Shown here in pieces: positions 43,901 to 52,746 of a DNA stretch of 64,000 nt (position 1 is the first letter of the stretch; every line of letters begins with the position of its first letter). Made by a program: the position numbers and the translations under genes. The notes beneath the pieces were generated by a model. It made no database searches. It was given only the letters and a program-made list of their open reading frames with translations, and had not been told where the DNA came from. Origin of the DNA: Flavobacteriales bacterium UBA6051 (GTDB taxonomy: Bacteria > Bacteroidota > Bacteroidia > Flavobacteriales_D > Crocinitomicaceae); NCBI GenBank assembly GCA_002427735.1, contig DIYP01000007.1, positions 651,397-715,396 of the forward strand. The letters run 5' to 3'.

Positions 43901-45263
43901 ACGTCAAATCTGATTCAAAACGCGCTATGATTTGCGCTGCACAAGCCACAGCTTCTGCCGCATTTATTCTACCTGAACCTAATTGCCACGAATATGAAGG
44001 ATTAAGTGGATATATATCATCTGCAGTACTCTCAATGCAATTCTCCACTTCATCTGGAGAAAGATTAGGATCAATAGCTAAAATCATTGCTGCCAATCCA
44101 GCTACCATTGGACAAGCCATGGAAGTACCGCTCATATTTCCGTATGCATCGTTAGCACCGGCCAATGAAGAAAAAATATCTACTCCCGGAGCAGTCACGT
44201 CAATCGTGGGGCCATAATTTGAGAAGACCGCCTTTTGGTCACTTTGGTCTGAAGCCGCCACACTAATGACATAGTTGTAAGATGCCGGATACATAGGAGC
44301 TGAAGTATTGCTATTTCCCGCCGCTGCCACACAGACAATTCCCTGTGCATATGCTTGATCGAACAAAATCTGATAAGTCGCCGAATACACACTACCTCCC
44401 CATGACATTGAAATCACATCTGCATCATTGATAATGGCATACTCTACTCCTTCATAAGGAGCTGCTAGCGCGGCAGGGTTAGGCAGTGTAGAAGCTTTAA
44501 TGGGCATTATTTGAGCATTGTAGCCAAGACTTGCAATTCCTAAAGAATTGTCTGTTCTTCCGGCAGCAATTCCCGCACAATGCGTTCCGTGTGTAAAAAA
44601 TGTATTCGTTGGATTTGTTGGGTTGGCATCATTATCATCATTTGCCGTATCCCAACCGTTAACATCATCGATATAGCCGTTTCCGTCGTCATCGATACCG
44701 TTTCCAGGAACTTCGTCCGTGTTTATCCAAATACTTTGCTGCAAATCTTCATGGCTCAGCAAGACTGCATCATCAACAACGGCAATCACGACGTTACTAG
44801 TAGCTGTTGTTACAGCATCCCAGGCCTGTTCTGCATTGATTGTTTGTAGATGCCATTGACTTCCGTAAAGTGGGTCATTAGGAATATAGAAGGATTGCAT
44901 CTGAGGCACATACTCTGCGTAATTTACCTCGGCAAGGTTTTGTAACTGACGAATAAGTTCTTCTGTCTTTTCCGTTCTATTGAACTTCACAAGATAAGTG
45001 CGCTGTAATTGTTCATTTTTGAGCTTAAATGGGCATTGAATGCTTTCAATTGCAAATTCATCAATCAAATCGGAAAAAATCTCCGGTTTTTTGCTCATCT
45101 CAGCGTCCCAGGCAATTCGATTTGGATATGTTGATTTCAATTGAACAAATAACTCACCCTTGACAACTTCTGCATTATTTTCAGCTTGACCGAACGCCGA
45201 AAATGAGCTTATCGAAGCCAAAAAAAAGAGTAAAAAAGAACTTAGTTTTAGTGCAGTAGACAT
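40902..45263 (-). CDS. Secreted S8 subtilase with PKD domains and gliding-type T9SS C-terminal domain
   Basis: 1453 residues from the ATG at 45263; eight upstream codons begin with TTG. Signal peptide, then an inhibitor-like pro-region (to ~130), then a subtilisin domain with Asp in VVIAVVDDAVLLSHEDL, His in HGTHCAGIAAG, and Ser in GNMSGTSMACPMVAGLA. A PKD domain (WEWTFAGGTPASS) follows, then a region of propeller-like repeats (GDMLCLAEDNEDIVVARF; NGDIIWSTRF), further PKD-like units (SWIWDFGDG; YEWNFG), and a terminal gliding-motility-associated domain (APNVFTPNGDLQNETFHP... NRWGNIMWDS). That domain is a T9SS secretion signal of the type often paired with SprF. Probably cell-surface or released protease. 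A long, AT-rich leader carries the -7 box. Confidence 0.93.
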   Translation of the reverse strand: MSTALKLSSFLLFFLASISSFSAFGQAENNAEVVKGELFVQLKSTYPNRIAWDAEMSKKPEIFSDLIDEFAIESIQCPFKLKNEQLQRTYLVKFNRTEKTEELIRQLQNLAEVNYAEYVPQMQSFYIPNDPLYGSQWHLQTINAEQAWDAVTTATSNVVIAVVDDAVLLSHEDLQQSIWINTDEVPGNGIDDDGNGYIDDVNGWDTANDDNDANPTNPTNTFFTHGTHCAGIAAGRTDNSLGIASLGYNAQIMPIKASTLPNPAALAAPYEGVEYAIINDADVISMSWGGSVYSATYQILFDQAYAQGIVCVAAAGNSNTSAPMYPASYNYVISVAASDQSDQKAVFSNYGPTIDVTAPGVDIFSSLAGANDAYGNMSGTSMACPMVAGLAAMILAIDPNLSPDEVENCIESTADDIYPLNPSYSWQLGSGRINAAEAVACAAQIIARFESDLTFACPNQLVQYADNSSGTPISWEWTFAGGTPASSTQQNPSVSYASPGVYDVMLIVNDGSAIDTILQTAYITIATPTAVLSGTSTIVSGYPGYLQLDLTGNAPWSVTYTDGTNNYTVNNINTSPYYIVVNPTDTTSYSLVDFSDAGCSGNYSGSGLINVVAPSGPFECYYTKHYGDSLDNSFAEFHYDEAEDAIYAVGRHETDQGVFARIGPTGNLTFAVAIDGLASGFSDIAPAPNGDMLCLAEDNEDIVVARFTASGALLWVKRYDNIRDRRLRIAPSAGDSYIISASFSTGGTSDDAAFTRIDSNGDIIWSTRFHSTDDQTYEIVPDDNGGVYFSGGLHGGGSIDMYVGQIDVNGNFGTIAEYNLSSFTMNEAYDIHRCENGDLILSSRIGPINASPWDGNIMRVDANFDLIWEQTYTNGSGMRINHFDDVEEDNLGNIYVTCRYNESPEAATVLKFDANGNFVWSKELVDTRAIQIENTNSLQEENLIIVRMYDGQGFGGVDGFIARTDTSLNSCNAQPMSTNFLNGVSTRTNLPVTVNNMTYNVTIETPTFTPLFYETGVICEDCNPDTTCTGVLNPGFDATSIVCLGDTTFFTDLSVPSSGAISSWIWDFGDGNMMYNTPNAWNVYQNTGTYMTTLTVGNDSVPACIDSISVQVEVVSELTLALPNDTLICLGDSVHLEAVDFICGTGFGYEFQWSPTIGMDDPTLLDPTVAPSTSTIYTVLAINGTDTLSGMVAIIVDQNCCGIEPAFEPNQTWCEGEIIQLVNTSIANAGAQYEWNFGNSANPPSFNGENPPPISFNGPGTYPVTLTVVDSCGIDSTIQDIIVLANPLAMAGEDITICEPELKQVGDSIISFYSYLWSPGDLVSDSLISSPTVFPEMDTMIVLEVTDNWTGCKATDTLFIKLECECQVAAPNVFTPNGDLQNETFHPILTGDCEDVHVLILNRWGNIMWDSDETGSIYWAGITMSGTVAAEGTYYYVFEVDGTTYHGYFTLLL

Positions 45264-45339
45264 AGTGTAAGTGGTTGTACTTTTCAAACGACAAGAAGAA
45301 AGCTAAAGTTGCTTCAGGCCTCCAAAAAAAACACTACAT

Positions 45340-45347
45340 CAAAAATA
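45340..45347 (-). promoter_or_regulatory. -7 element (TATTTTTG) of the subtilase gene
   Basis: Exact TAnnTTTG match on the minus strand, 76 bases before the ATG. The predicted untranslated leader is about 70 nucleotides. Confidence 0.5.
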
Positions 45348-45430
45348 AAGGCAAACACAAGCAACTGAAAAACAGATAATTAAAACAATATTAAGGTGGA
45401 CAGATTTTCTATCTACAGCGAACTCAATTA

Positions 45431-46816
45431 TTAGGATAAAAAGATCAAAGAGAATAAAACAACTACCAAAACACCGACCAAATTGAGCACAAAACCGGTT
45501 CTCGCCATTTCATTTATTTTTAATTGACCAGAAGAAAAGACAATGGCATTTGGAGGAGTACCAACTGGCAGCATAAATGCACAACTTGCCGCAAGTGTTA
45601 TTGGCATGCAAAGCTGTAAAATTGAATACTCTGTGCCCAAGGCAAAATCTGCCACTACTGGCACAAAAACAGAAACAAGTGCCATGTTAGACATAATTTC
45701 AGTTCCGAAAATGGCTATGACAACTAAAACAGCAAGTAAAATATATAACGGTGCTCCTGCATACTGTTCAAATACTAAACTTAGCTTATCGATCACACCA
45801 TTGATCTCGAGCATTTTCGCCAACGCCATTCCTCCTCCAAAAAGAATGAGAATACCCCAAGGTAACTTGGTTGTATCCTGCCAATCTAACAATCTTTCTT
45901 TCTTCTTTTTTCCGGGCAAGAAAAAGAGCAATATTGCTCCGAGTACTGCAACACCTTCATCTGAGTACTGAATCCCAGTTAATTTTGTCAAAGGTGCTCT
46001 AAACGACCATAACAAAACAACACAAAGAAAGAGGATAAGAACACGAATTTGATTAGTCGTCCAAGGTTGTTTTTCTTCCTGAACTTCTTCCAGACGCTCT
46101 TTTCTCTCCTTCCCCATCAGCAAATAGAAAAAAGTAAATACGAGAGCGAGCACAATGAGGCTGAGCGGCAACCCCACCTTCATCCATGCAAAGAAATCAA
46201 CCGTGATACCATGCGATTCTTCAATCAAACCTGCCATGAGAATATTGGGAGGAGAACCAACTAACGTAGCCATTCCACCAATGCTAGCGCCGTAAGCAAC
46301 TGAGAGTAACAGGAAAATACTAAATCTGGACTTTTTCTTGCCAGAAACTTTTGAAAGAACCGCCATTGCCATGGGAAGCATCATTAGGGCGGTTGCGGTG
46401 TTAGAAATCCACATGCTCAACAAACCTGTTGCTAGCAGAAAACCAAGAATAATTCTTGATTTCGAGGTGCCTACTGTGCGGACTATACCTTCCGCTATCT
46501 GCTTGTGTACATCCCATTTTTCAAGAGCAAGCGACAATACAAAACCACCAAAGAACAAATAAATATACTTATGTCCGTATGCCGCAGTTAAGTGTGTAGG
46601 CTCTAAAATGCCGAGAGGAATGGCAAATACAAATGGGAATAAAGCAGTAACATAGATAGGCACTACCTCAAACAGCCAATAGGTAACCATCAAGCCACCT
46701 ACAGCAATCGCATACCAAAAACCGGCTTGTTCACTGTTGTGTGCTAAAAATAAAATGACAACGAAGGCAAACAAGCCACCAAATAGGATGGTTTGCTTGA
46801 GGTTTAGCTTTTCCAT
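45431..46816 (-). CDS. SLC13/DASS-family sodium:anion symporter
   Basis: 461 residues with about 11-12 hydrophobic helices. The two inverted-repeat S-N-T-type motifs are visible: MWISNTATALMMLPMA and CAFMLPVGTPPNAIVFSSG, and GSPPNILMAGL flanks the first half. These proteins import di- or tricarboxylates (succinate, citrate), or sulfate in some, with Na+. The exact anion is not readable. It is separated from the upstream small gene by a terminator. Confidence 0.9.
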   Translation of the reverse strand: MEKLNLKQTILFGGLFAFVVILFLAHNSEQAGFWYAIAVGGLMVTYWLFEVVPIYVTALFPFVFAIPLGILEPTHLTAAYGHKYIYLFFGGFVLSLALEKWDVHKQIAEGIVRTVGTSKSRIILGFLLATGLLSMWISNTATALMMLPMAMAVLSKVSGKKKSRFSIFLLLSVAYGASIGGMATLVGSPPNILMAGLIEESHGITVDFFAWMKVGLPLSLIVLALVFTFFYLLMGKERKERLEEVQEEKQPWTTNQIRVLILFLCVVLLWSFRAPLTKLTGIQYSDEGVAVLGAILLFFLPGKKKKERLLDWQDTTKLPWGILILFGGGMALAKMLEINGVIDKLSLVFEQYAGAPLYILLAVLVVIAIFGTEIMSNMALVSVFVPVVADFALGTEYSILQLCMPITLAASCAFMLPVGTPPNAIVFSSGQLKINEMARTGFVLNLVGVLVVVLFSLIFLS

Positions 46817-46852
46817 ATGTGAATTTATTCAAATGTAATGCTAACGATTTAG

Positions 46853-46888
46853 AAACAAAAAAAGTGTCAACAGACTGTAGACACTTTC
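46853..46888 (-). terminator. Rho-independent terminator after the small gene at 46912-47169
   Basis: On the minus strand AAAGTGTC (46887-46880 side) pairs with GACACTTT (46868-46861) around an 11-base loop, followed by TTTTTTTG. Confidence 0.8.
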
Positions 46889-46911
46889 CAAACTTTTAAT
46901 CGAATACTTAT

Positions 46912-47169
46912 TTAGTTCAAGGCATTCAGTGCATCAACGAATTCAACTGCTTTTTTCTCAATTTCTTCTTTCAATGATCTGAAGTCTGCCTTAGTATTTG
47001 CCTTATTTATCTTGGCGATCATTTCATCATGAAAATCAACCGCCTGATCGATGAGTTTATCTGCCTTATCGGCATTCTTACCACCACTTTCCATGATATA
47101 GTCGCAATCGTCTAATATCGCGATGACCATTTTCTTAACACTTTTCTTTAAATCTTTAATGCTTGACAT
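46912..47169 (-). CDS. Small helical protein of unknown function
   Basis: 85 residues from the ATG at 47169 (MSSIKDLKKSVKKM). Fifteen further codons are open upstream but look unlike the rest. The protein is charged and nearly all helical (DKLIDQAVDFHDEMIAKI; LKEEIEKKAVEFVDALN), so a coiled-coil or helical bundle is likely. No family recognised. A terminator follows. Confidence 0.65.
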   Translation of the reverse strand: MSSIKDLKKSVKKMVIAILDDCDYIMESGGKNADKADKLIDQAVDFHDEMIAKINKANTKADFRSLKEEIEKKAVEFVDALNALN

Positions 47170-47310
47170 ACCTCTTGTATTAATGCTTTGAATAAATTTA
47201 GTTTCATTGTGCAAACGAACAAAGCATATCTGAGGGAAGTATTAAACAGCGATTCGTTGATATGTTCGTAAAGCTCCCTTAAGCTGTAACCGCTAAAGTA
47301 GACTTCATTT

Positions 47311-47976
47311 CTATTTGGGAACCGCCATATTAGGGTCAAACGCTATTTTGGCATCGTTTCCTTCCCAAATGACCTTATAACCGGGTGGCAAGGCAAAAAA
47401 CTTCGTAAACTCTGGACGTAGTGTAATCAATTGGCCAACAGTCATCTGTTCGAATGCTGTTTGCTGATCATCATAGTTATCTGTCATAGCAACCCAACCG
47501 CTGTCGGGATCTTCTTTATTCCAACGAAAGAGGTGTGCCTGATACCCATTTCGGACATTATGGCTAATCGTTACGCGTTGATCAAATATGGGAAATGCCG
47601 GGTCAGTGCCAATTAGTTGGCAAACTTCCATTTGTTCATGGTATTGCTCAAGTGTTTGTTCAATGCCCTCAATGAAACCATTCTTTTGAGGAAACACTTC
47701 TAAAACATGAAAATGAGAACCTTCATCCACGACCATCAAACTCCATGCGAAACAGCTCATGCGCTCTCCGTCTGATAATTGTAAACCTTCATCAGTGATA
47801 AATTCTACCAAATAAGTTAGTACAGGAATCATTGCGTTCAATCCGGCTTCAGGTACTCGAATTTTTAGCTCTTTATGAATATAAGGTCTCAATCCTTCTG
47901 AAAAGGCAAATCCTTCTTTATCAGAGAAATTTATGTCCTTGACTCTTATAGTTTGTTTCCCTCTAAAGAACCCCAT
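47311..47976 (-). CDS. Uncharacterised protein, possibly Imm33/DUF2185-like at its C-terminus
   Basis: 221 residues from the ATG at 47976; a TTG eight codons earlier is the alternative. The first ~120 residues include FSDKEGFAFSEGLRPYIHKEL and MSCFAWSLMVVDEGSHFHVLEVFPQ. The C-terminal part (DPDSGWVAMTDNYDDQQTAFEQMTVGQLITL) weakly recalls the DUF2185/Imm33 type found in immunity proteins. I see no toxin gene nearby, so an immunity role would be speculation. Confidence 0.5.
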   Translation of the reverse strand: MGFFRGKQTIRVKDINFSDKEGFAFSEGLRPYIHKELKIRVPEAGLNAMIPVLTYLVEFITDEGLQLSDGERMSCFAWSLMVVDEGSHFHVLEVFPQKNGFIEGIEQTLEQYHEQMEVCQLIGTDPAFPIFDQRVTISHNVRNGYQAHLFRWNKEDPDSGWVAMTDNYDDQQTAFEQMTVGQLITLRPEFTKFFALPPGYKVIWEGNDAKIAFDPNMAVPK

Positions 47977-48022
47977 GTCTGATTTATTTAGTTGACACAA
48001 GGTAGTAAAATGAAACGTTAAA

Positions 48023-48466
48023 TTACTCCTTCAGCTTCCTACCCGCATAACTCAACGAGCCCGAACCTCCTTGGCCACCACCTCCTTTTAGGATGTATAC
48101 GCTGTCATTCGTGAAACGAACATTAAAGTATTGAGAGTACGTACCGGACTCATACTCTTCTTTCCATAGTTCGTTAATATGAATGGATTTTCCTAAAATG
48201 ATCAGATTTTTCTCATGACGTTCAATGATGATATCTTCATAATATGTGGAGTCAATGTAAGGTCCGTTCATTGACCAATGATGATAATCTACTCTACAAC
48301 GATAAGTCCCTGACAGCTTTTTTGCATGATGCTTATCACATCCCTGAAGCATTAGCATGCAACATAAGACCATAAGTACCTTTAGGATTAAGTGATCCCG
48401 CCCAGACAACAACCATACTGAGCACCATGAACTATTCCTAAACGAAGTAAAACTCTGTTTTTGCAT
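48023..48466 (-). CDS. Small lipoprotein of unknown function
   Basis: Up to 147 residues. A hydrophobic stretch ends in lipobox LQGC (Cys ~43), preceded by an unusually long, non-hydrophobic N-terminus; the true start may be an internal TTG or ATG nearer the lipobox. The mature part is beta-rich (GTYRCRVDYHHW, EDIIIERHEKNLIILG) and ends with a glycine-rich turn (KGGGGQGGSGS). No family recognised. Confidence 0.55.
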   Translation of the reverse strand: MQKQSFTSFRNSSWCSVWLLSGRDHLILKVLMVLCCMLMLQGCDKHHAKKLSGTYRCRVDYHHWSMNGPYIDSTYYEDIIIERHEKNLIILGKSIHINELWKEEYESGTYSQYFNVRFTNDSVYILKGGGGQGGSGSLSYAGRKLKE

Positions 48467-48563
48467 GACTTTGACGTTTCCCTAAGAAAACGAAAAATAC
48501 TTGATACTCGTTGAAAACTTGCATCTGCAAAGGCACAGAAAGCCGCCTAAATATTTTAACAAA

Positions 48564-49925
48564 TTATTCCAAAACCACCATTTGCACTTCCTCTAACTCA
48601 CCTCCTTTTACTCTTAGATAATAGACTCCGGAGGGTAAATCAAGTTCCAACGAATGATTCTCATTTCCTTTAATTTGCTCGATATAAACCAATTCCCCAA
48701 GTGCATTTTCTATCGCTATTGAGAAATCTGTTATTGCTGGCATAGACACTGTCAAAAAACCATTGGAAGGATTGGGGTATACATTTACTAATTTCTGAGC
48801 TTCTATTTCATGTATACTGCTCGTTTCACCTATGATTCCTACATAACCATTACCAAAAACTCCACCGCCAATAAGCAACGTATCTTGAGGAGTTTTAATA
48901 ACAGCCTCAATATCGTTATTTGGAACTCCTCCATTAAATGTATTTACTGAACTCCCGTTGTACGAAATAATTCCTCCACATAATTCAGTCGAAAGATCAG
49001 CATATTCAATGTTTTTGAGTCCTCCCGCTATATACAATTCATTATCTATTTCTTCCAGAGTATGCACAAAAATGAAGTCATTTCCCGTTTCGGGGATAAA
49101 ACCAAATCCAGGGGATACCCATTCCGAGCCATCCCATTTTGCAAGTCTGTTTAAGGTATTTGAACCACTCTGAGTGAAACTCCCACCTGCATAAATTTCA
49201 TTATTGTAGACTGCTATCCCATATACCGTATTGTTAAAGCCATCACCCATACCGGACCATTGCATACCATCCCAAACGGCAATTCCATTCACCTCTACTC
49301 CTCCTGCATATCGAAAGTTTCCAACAACATATAGATTGCCATTGTATACCATCAACTGATGAGGATAAATGACTGATGCAGTGTTTGAAATATTTCCCGT
49401 GAGTCCTCCAGCTATATCCAGCCATTGATTACCTCCCCACATCATGATTCCCGAAATGTCTTGAGAGCCGACTTTATCAAATTCCCCACAAACGACTATA
49501 TTTCCATTATATTTTGCGACGTCATAGATGTGAGGTAGCTCTGAAAAGTCGGAAGCCGTTGTCAAGTAAACACCTTCTCCAAATTTATTCAGACTCACTC
49601 CATCATAGTAATACAACCAATTTGAGTCAATGCTCTCCTCATATCTGGCTATGTATAAAGTATCATCAATGTTTCTCAATGCATGACCGGGATCAGTCAA
49701 ACCAATCTCTTTCGCTGTCCACGATCCATTGTCCCATTTGGCAAGATAGTTTGTTGAGTGTCCACAGATTTGAGTAAAAAATCCTGTACCATAAACAGAA
49801 TCCTGATATATTTCAGCATTTACCATGGTCCCATTCATTGTTTGACTTGAGCACAGTTCAGTAAACGATTGTGTAAACGCAATTGTGCCCAAAAGCACTG
49901 CAGTAGTGGTTAAGATTGTTTTCAT
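48564..49925 (-). CDS. Secreted propeller-like protein with T9SS type A sorting domain
   Basis: 453 residues. A signal peptide (LTTTAVLLGTIAFT) is followed by repeated blades of the form 'YNGNLYVVGNFRYAGG...GIAVWDGMQWSGMG' and 'YNNEIYAGGSFTQSGS...LAKWDGSEW', which resemble delta-60/Kelch-like propeller repeats. The C-terminal ~75 residues (VNVYPNPSNGFLTVSM...IENALGELVYIEQI...LPSGVYYLRVKGGE) are a clear type A T9SS sorting signal. It is predicted to be secreted or cell-surface bound; ligand unknown. Confidence 0.9.
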   Translation of the reverse strand: MKTILTTTAVLLGTIAFTQSFTELCSSQTMNGTMVNAEIYQDSVYGTGFFTQICGHSTNYLAKWDNGSWTAKEIGLTDPGHALRNIDDTLYIARYEESIDSNWLYYYDGVSLNKFGEGVYLTTASDFSELPHIYDVAKYNGNIVVCGEFDKVGSQDISGIMMWGGNQWLDIAGGLTGNISNTASVIYPHQLMVYNGNLYVVGNFRYAGGVEVNGIAVWDGMQWSGMGDGFNNTVYGIAVYNNEIYAGGSFTQSGSNTLNRLAKWDGSEWVSPGFGFIPETGNDFIFVHTLEEIDNELYIAGGLKNIEYADLSTELCGGIISYNGSSVNTFNGGVPNNDIEAVIKTPQDTLLIGGGVFGNGYVGIIGETSSIHEIEAQKLVNVYPNPSNGFLTVSMPAITDFSIAIENALGELVYIEQIKGNENHSLELDLPSGVYYLRVKGGELEEVQMVVLE

Positions 49926-50041
49926 TGGTTTAGTTTAGATTACATCAAAATTAAATTGAGTCATGGCATAACGAATGCATTTTCAGTTCATTTTCGGATA
50001 AAGTATACGTGTCTATGGTTTGATACTCAGTATATATAAAA

Positions 50042-50073
50042 ACAAAAAAGGCTGCTACATAGTGGAACAGCCT
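50042..50073 (-). terminator. Rho-independent terminator of pnp
   Basis: On the minus strand AGGCTG (50073-50068) pairs with CAGCCT (50054-50049) and a T-run follows (forward A-tract 50044-50049). It is 27 bases past the pnp stop. Confidence 0.85.
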
Positions 50074-50099
50074 CTTCATATGATTTAATCAATCGTAGC

Positions 50100-52229
50100 T
50101 TATTCAGCAGCTTCTGGTTTTGGCAAAAGAACCTTACGTGAAAGCTTCCACTTCTTTGTTTTAGGATCTCTTCCAACTACCTTGAACTTCACAATATCTC
50201 CTTCTTTACAAACGTCTTCCATCTTGTTGATGCGCTCGTGTGCAAATTCAGAAATATGAATCAATCCATCAGTTCCAGGAACGATTTCAACGAAAACACC
50301 ATACGCCTGTAGCGACTTGATCTTTCCTTCGTACTCAGCACCTTCATCTACAGTTGGAGGGAAAGCAATTGATCTAATTGCCTTTACAGCAGCTGCCATG
50401 TCGTCACCGTTGTTTGACATGATTTGAACACTTCCTTCTCCAGATTCCAATTCTTCAATAGTAATTGTTGTATTCGTGTCCTTCTGTAATTGTTGAATAA
50501 TCTTACCTCCAGGTCCGATGATTGCACCAATCATGTCATTAGGAACGTTAAATGCTTCAATTCTAGGAGTTTGTGGCTTAAAGTCAGGATTTGGCTTAGC
50601 AATTGTCTCCAACATCTTATTCAAGATATGCAAACGTCCTTCTTTTGCTTGTTCCAATGCCTGAATTAATACTTCATATGGAAGACCATCTACTTTGATG
50701 TCCATTTGACATGCCGTAATACCAGCAGCTGTTCCTGTTACTTTGAAGTCCATATCTCCAAGGTGATCTTCATCTCCCAAAATATCAGACAACACCACGA
50801 ACTTTCCATCTCCGGCAATTAGTCCCATTGCAATTCCTGATACTGGAGCCTTGATTTGAACACCTCCATCCATAAGTGCCAAAGTTCCTGAACAAACTGT
50901 CGCCATAGACGATGAACCGTTAGATTCAAGAATCTCCGAGACCAATCGGATTGTGTAAGGGTTACCTTCTGGTAATACTGGTTTCAATGCACGAAGTGCA
51001 AGGTTACCGTGTCCTACCTCTCGACGCGATGTACCACGAATTGGTCGCGCTTCTCCTGTCGAGAATGGAGGGAAGTTATAGTGTAGCATGAAAGGTACTG
51101 TTCCCTTAAAGGTAACATCATCAATCATCTGCTCATCCATCTTACCACCGAGTGTAAGAGTCATTAACGCTTGAGTCTCCCCACGCGTAAACACTGCAGA
51201 ACCATGCGCTGTCGGCAAATAATCAACTTCTGACCAAATTGGTCGAATCTCATTGAACGCTCTTCCATCCAAACGAACACCATCATGTAACATCGTATCA
51301 CGAACGGCTTTTTTCATCGCTGCTTTGAAATATACTCCAATGTATTTCTCTTCCGCTTCCAATTCCTCCTCAGACAATGATTCCACATAAGCTTCTTTCA
51401 CTGCTCCGAATAATTCTGCACGCTTTGCTTTATCTGCTAAACCTTGTTTGGCAACGTCTCGACATTTATCGTAAGCGAACGCCATTATCTTTTCACGAAT
51501 AGCATCATCATGATCTTCATGAGAGTACTCACGTTTTGGTGAAGATGCTGGAACTTCAGCAGCTAAATCCAATTGGAATTGACATTGTTCTTTAATTGAC
51601 TCATGTGCTGTCTTGATGATTTCAACCATATCGGCTTCAGAAATCTCTTCCATTTCTCCTTCCAACATTACAATGTTTTCCATTGTTCCGGCAATCATAC
51701 AATCAATATCTGACTGTTCCATTTCTTCCAATGTTGGATTCACTACAAACTGTCCGTCAACACGTCCTACGCGTACTTCAGACATTGGTCCGTTAAATGG
51801 AATATCAGAAACGGCAATTGCAGTTGAAGCCGCAAAACCAACCAAAGCATCTGGGCTATTCACACCATCGTATGCAATTAACTGCATCATAACTTGAACC
51901 TCAGCATGGTAATCATCTGGGAACAAAGGTCTTAATGCTCTATCCACGATACGCATCACCAAGATTTCTCTTTCAGATGGTCGCGCTTCTCTACGGAAGA
52001 ACCCTCCCGGAATACGGCCGTCTGCCGCAAATTTCTCTTTGTAATCTACAGTAAGTGGTAGAAAGTCTACCCCTTCTCTTGCTTCTTTAGCTGCAACTAC
52101 TGTTGCAAGAATCATTGTGTCGCCCATTCGTAACACTACCGAACCGTCAGCTTGTTTTGCCAACTTCCCAGTCTCAATGGAGATCTCTTTTCCTCCGGTC
52201 GTGATGGACTTTTTTATTCCTATATTCAT
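50100..52229 (-). CDS. pnp: Polyribonucleotide nucleotidyltransferase (PNPase)
   Basis: 709 residues with two RNase PH cores (first: VDFLPLTVDYKEKFAADGRIPGGFFRREARPSEREIL; second: GTSRREVGHGNLALRALKPVLP, LESNGSSSMATVCSGTLALMDGG), then KH (NDMIGAIIGPGGKIIQQLQKDT) and S1 (YEGKIKSLQAYGVFVEIVPGTDGLIHISEF) domains. It degrades RNA 3' to 5' with phosphate, releasing nucleoside diphosphates. The upstream rpsO gene is on the same strand, the classical pair, but an intrinsic terminator separates them. Confidence 0.98.
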   Translation of the reverse strand: MNIGIKKSITTGGKEISIETGKLAKQADGSVVLRMGDTMILATVVAAKEAREGVDFLPLTVDYKEKFAADGRIPGGFFRREARPSEREILVMRIVDRALRPLFPDDYHAEVQVMMQLIAYDGVNSPDALVGFAASTAIAVSDIPFNGPMSEVRVGRVDGQFVVNPTLEEMEQSDIDCMIAGTMENIVMLEGEMEEISEADMVEIIKTAHESIKEQCQFQLDLAAEVPASSPKREYSHEDHDDAIREKIMAFAYDKCRDVAKQGLADKAKRAELFGAVKEAYVESLSEEELEAEEKYIGVYFKAAMKKAVRDTMLHDGVRLDGRAFNEIRPIWSEVDYLPTAHGSAVFTRGETQALMTLTLGGKMDEQMIDDVTFKGTVPFMLHYNFPPFSTGEARPIRGTSRREVGHGNLALRALKPVLPEGNPYTIRLVSEILESNGSSSMATVCSGTLALMDGGVQIKAPVSGIAMGLIAGDGKFVVLSDILGDEDHLGDMDFKVTGTAAGITACQMDIKVDGLPYEVLIQALEQAKEGRLHILNKMLETIAKPNPDFKPQTPRIEAFNVPNDMIGAIIGPGGKIIQQLQKDTNTTITIEELESGEGSVQIMSNNGDDMAAAVKAIRSIAFPPTVDEGAEYEGKIKSLQAYGVFVEIVPGTDGLIHISEFAHERINKMEDVCKEGDIVKFKVVGRDPKTKKWKLSRKVLLPKPEAAE

Positions 52230-52328
52230 ATTTATTTGTTTACATATTTAATGTGCGGTGCACTTTTCATACCTCTAAGTATCCGCATTTTCTTTATTCC
52301 TTGTGTATCGAGAGGTGAACGAATGACA

Positions 52329-52366
52329 CAAAAAAGGGACAGTCGAACGATGTTCGAATGCCCCCT
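52329..52366 (-). terminator. Rho-independent terminator of rpsO
   Basis: On the minus strand GGGGGCATTCGAAC (52365-52352) pairs imperfectly with GTTCGACTGTCCC (52348-52336), followed by TTTTTTTG. It lies 24 bases beyond the rpsO stop. Confidence 0.8.
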
Positions 52367-52388
52367 CCAATAAATTTATCGTAAAGAA

Positions 52389-52658
52389 TTAACGACGTAG
52401 TCCCAATTCTTTAACTATCGCACGATATCTCTCGATATCTTTTGCTTTCAAGTAATCCAATAAGCTTCTACGCTTACCTACCAATAATTGCAAAGCACGC
52501 TGTGTTCCATAATCCTTACGGTTCTTTTTCAAGTGCTCTGTAAGGTGAGAAATCCGATACGTAAATAATGCAATTTGTCCTTCCGGTGAACCTGTGTTAG
52601 TATCAGCTCCTCCGTGCTTTTTGAAGATCTCTTTCTTCTTTTCTGAATCTAAATACAT
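52389..52658 (-). CDS. rpsO: 30S ribosomal protein S15
   Basis: 89 residues, exactly the usual length. Signatures: GGADTNTGSPEGQIALFTYRI, HLTEHLKKNRKDYGTQRAL and LVGKRRSLLDYLKAKDIERY. S15 binds the central domain of 16S rRNA early in 30S assembly. It is a common autoregulated gene; no clear leader structure was recognised. Confidence 0.98.
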   Translation of the reverse strand: MYLDSEKKKEIFKKHGGADTNTGSPEGQIALFTYRISHLTEHLKKNRKDYGTQRALQLLVGKRRSLLDYLKAKDIERYRAIVKELGLRR

Positions 52659-52746
52659 TCCAATATTTATTTAAATGATTTTTATGTATGCCGACTTTCG
52701 ACGGTGCAAAGATAGACAATTATTCGAGATAAATCATCAAACAATA

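Noticed and set aside
40902..45263. Several antisense open frames of 60-120 codons within the subtilase gene
   Set aside because: They have no start signals, no recognisable domains and lie wholly opposite a strongly supported gene.
52336..52365. GTTCGAATGCCCCC looks like a tRNA T-arm
   Set aside because: No acceptor, D or anticodon arms fit around it; it is one arm of the rpsO terminator hairpin with a poly-T tail on the minus strand.
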